From CAZWUZ01 sp964637655 [NCBI: uncultured bacterium] (lineage in GTDB: Bacteria > DAOPZR01), in contig CAZWUZ010000197.1 of NCBI GenBank assembly GCA_964637655.1, forward strand, positions 1-7,223: a stretch of 7,223 bases of DNA, written 5' to 3'. The notes beneath the pieces were generated by a model that made no database searches, was not told the origin of the DNA, and was given only the letters and a program-made list of their open reading frames with translations. A program made the translations under genes and the position numbers. Shown here in pieces: positions 6,209 through 7,223 of this stretch; position 1 is the first letter of the stretch, and each line of letters begins with the position of its first letter.

Positions 6209-7143
6209 TGCGCATTATCATCCTGCTGCTGCTTTTCTGCCTGCTGCCGGCAGCGGCACTGGCGGCAACGGAGCACACGCAGGTGCTCGCGGTGCAGGGG
6301 AAGGTACAGTGTCTGATGCCCGGGGAGACGCAGGCGGTGTGGCTGGCGGCGGGTGACGCGGTCCCCTACGGGAGCATGGTGCGCACGGGGAGCGGTGCGG
6401 TGGAACTGCTGGTGCCCGACGCGGGGCGCGTCCGCCTGCACGCTGAGGCGCAGGCGACCATCGTTGCGGACGGGGGCGGCCACACGCTCTGGCTCGATGC
6501 GGGGATGGCGCAGCAGCTGCTCGACCTGCTGCAGGGGCGCGAGTTTACGGTCGTGACCCCGTCCGTGACGGCGGGGGTGCGCGGCACGGTCTTCACCGTC
6601 GCGGCGGCGGCGGACGGCAGTGCGGAGGTCGCGGTTGACACCGGCACCGTGGCGCTCGACAGCGTGCTGAGCGGCGAGGCGGCGGTGCTGCACGGCGGGG
6701 AGACGGCCCGGGCGGCGCTGGGTGAAACCCTGCAGCCGCTGGCGGGCCCGCTCACCGGCGCGGGTGCCACCGGTACCCGCCGCAAGCGGATGGCGCTCGC
6801 CGCGCTGGCGGGCGCCCCGACTGATACCGCCCTGCACCAACTCGCGCAGCGGCTGCAGGGGGCGGCACGGCGCTGCGCGGAGCAGGTGCAGCGCTACCGC
6901 GACCTGCAGCAGCAGCGTGACCGGCTGGCGGCAACCCCGCATCAGCGGCGGCAGACGCTGCGTCTCGAGCAGCGACTGGCGCAGGCGCGGCAGGCGGCAG
7001 CCGCCCACCGCCGCCAGCTGGCCGCACTGTCGCGCTGGCTGCAGCGGCAGGCAGCTGACGGCGCGTCCGGAGAAACACTCGACGCGGCACAGGCGGGGCT
7101 GCGCGACCTGCAGACCGCGCTGGTAATGATTCCGGCACCATGA
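6208..7143 (+). CDS. Exported FecR-domain protein with C-terminal coiled coil
   Basis: The 311-residue protein opens with a clear signal peptide ([19 protein letters not shown], cut before or near Ala20). Residues from about 25 to 155 form a FecR-type beta domain: a GDAVPYGSMVRTGSGAVELL segment, then TPSVTAGVRGTVFTV and the VAVDTGTVAL strand, which match the family's 'threshold/charge' and 'T-P-x-x-x-x-VRGT-x-F' patterns. Residues from about 205 to 282 are rich in Gln, Arg, Leu and Ala with heptad-like spacing and are probably an alpha-helical coiled coil. FecR of iron-citrate systems is a membrane anti-sigma regulator, but this protein has no cytoplasmic N-terminal part and no sigma-factor gene is nearby, so it is better seen as a periplasmic structural or signalling partner. 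The start overlaps the kinase stop by one base, and its stop overlaps the next start by ATGA. This coupling suggests one signalling unit. Confidence 0.85.
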   Translation: MRIIILLLLFCLLPAAALAATEHTQVLAVQGKVQCLMPGETQAVWLAAGDAVPYGSMVRTGSGAVELLVPDAGRVRLHAEAQATIVADGGGHTLWLDAGMAQQLLDLLQGREFTVVTPSVTAGVRGTVFTVAAAADGSAEVAVDTGTVALDSVLSGEAAVLHGGETARAALGETLQPLAGPLTGAGATGTRRKRMALAALAGAPTDTALHQLAQRLQGAARRCAEQVQRYRDLQQQRDRLAATPHQRRQTLRLEQRLAQARQAAAAHRRQLAALSRWLQRQAADGASGETLDAAQAGLRDLQTALVMIPAP

Positions 7144-7223
7144 GCGACACGGCCGGGCGTCTGCAGCGCCTCTTCGAAGCGGCCCCGGACGGCATTGTCC
7201 GTACGGACGCGCACGCGGTCATC
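7140..7223 (+). CDS. PAS-domain protein, N-terminal fragment (3' end outside the window)
   Basis: An open frame starts at the ATG of the ATGA overlap with the FecR-domain gene and runs off the window after 28 codons. The visible part includes LQRLFEAAPDGIVRTDAH, the classic opening of a PAS domain (helix, then A/S-PDGI-x-x-TD). PAS domains sense ligands or redox state and usually sit ahead of histidine kinase, GGDEF, cyclase or sigma-54 activator domains; which one follows here cannot be seen. There is no signal peptide at the start, so the protein is probably cytoplasmic. Its position makes it the likely output or second sensor of the kinase/FecR operon. Confidence 0.75.
   Translation, partial: MSDTAGRLQRLFEAAPDGIVRTDAHAVI

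Noticed and set aside
5575-7008. A 477-codon open frame on the - strand opposite the kinase and FecR genes
   Set aside because: Same shadow pattern; no domain seen and the opposite strand is well explained.
6208-7143. Iron-signalling FecR anti-sigma regulator
   Set aside because: The protein starts with a signal peptide rather than a cytoplasmic sigma-binding region, and no ECF sigma factor or TonB receptor gene is adjacent.

Overview
The window is a high-GC stretch of chromosome from a Gram-negative bacterium. It carries a TonB-type energy transducer, two proteins with export signals and a periplasmic-sensing histidine kinase. The gene content and the presence of RAYT/REP-type repeats would fit Desulfobacterota/Desulfuromonadia-like or similar environmental lineages. 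That is a guess from gene style only; nothing here fixes the taxon. All convincing genes read on the + strand and are tightly packed, except at two visibly AT-richer places that look like mobile-element territory.

Left part (1-665): the C-terminal two thirds or so of a TonB-like protein, with a Pro/Ala/Gln-rich linker followed by a TonB C-terminal domain. Next (674-1715) is a compact element of about 1.04 kb: a REP-associated (Y1/HUH) transposase gene bounded by a near-perfect 30-bp inverted repeat (one mismatch). The transposase stop codon lies inside the right repeat, and the start codon of the next host gene sits exactly on the element edge. Removing the element would put the TonB stop a few bases from the DHH gene start, so it appears to have been inserted between two genes of a compact cluster.

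Middle (1714-4143): a three-gene operon with a 1-nt gap and an ATGA overlap, encoding a DHH-family phosphoesterase, a HAD-IA phosphatase of phosphoglycolate-phosphatase type, and a TatD-family metal-dependent hydrolase. All three are housekeeping-type hydrolases; a shared role in clearing phosphorylated or nucleic-acid damage products is possible but is inference.

Intergenic 4144-4378: two 55-bp direct repeats at a 75-bp period, carrying GTGCC-T-GGCAC mini-palindromes (REP/BIME-like), followed at once by a near-consensus sigma70 promoter (TTGACG, 17 bp, TATAAT) that should drive the next operon.

Right part (4379-7223, continuing past the edge): a signalling operon with stop/start overlaps (TAATG, then ATGA). 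It encodes a membrane histidine kinase whose sensor is a periplasmic ABC-substrate-binding-like domain, an exported FecR-domain protein with a long coiled-coil tail, and the start of a PAS-domain protein. No response regulator is in view; the truncated PAS protein or a gene beyond it is the obvious place to look for the output.

I see no rRNA, tRNA, CRISPR array or convincing rho-independent terminator. I found no clear new defence or biosynthetic system. The most unusual items are the inverted-repeat-bounded RAYT with iteron-like ends, the REP-like repeats feeding a strong promoter, and the kinase/FecR/PAS module.
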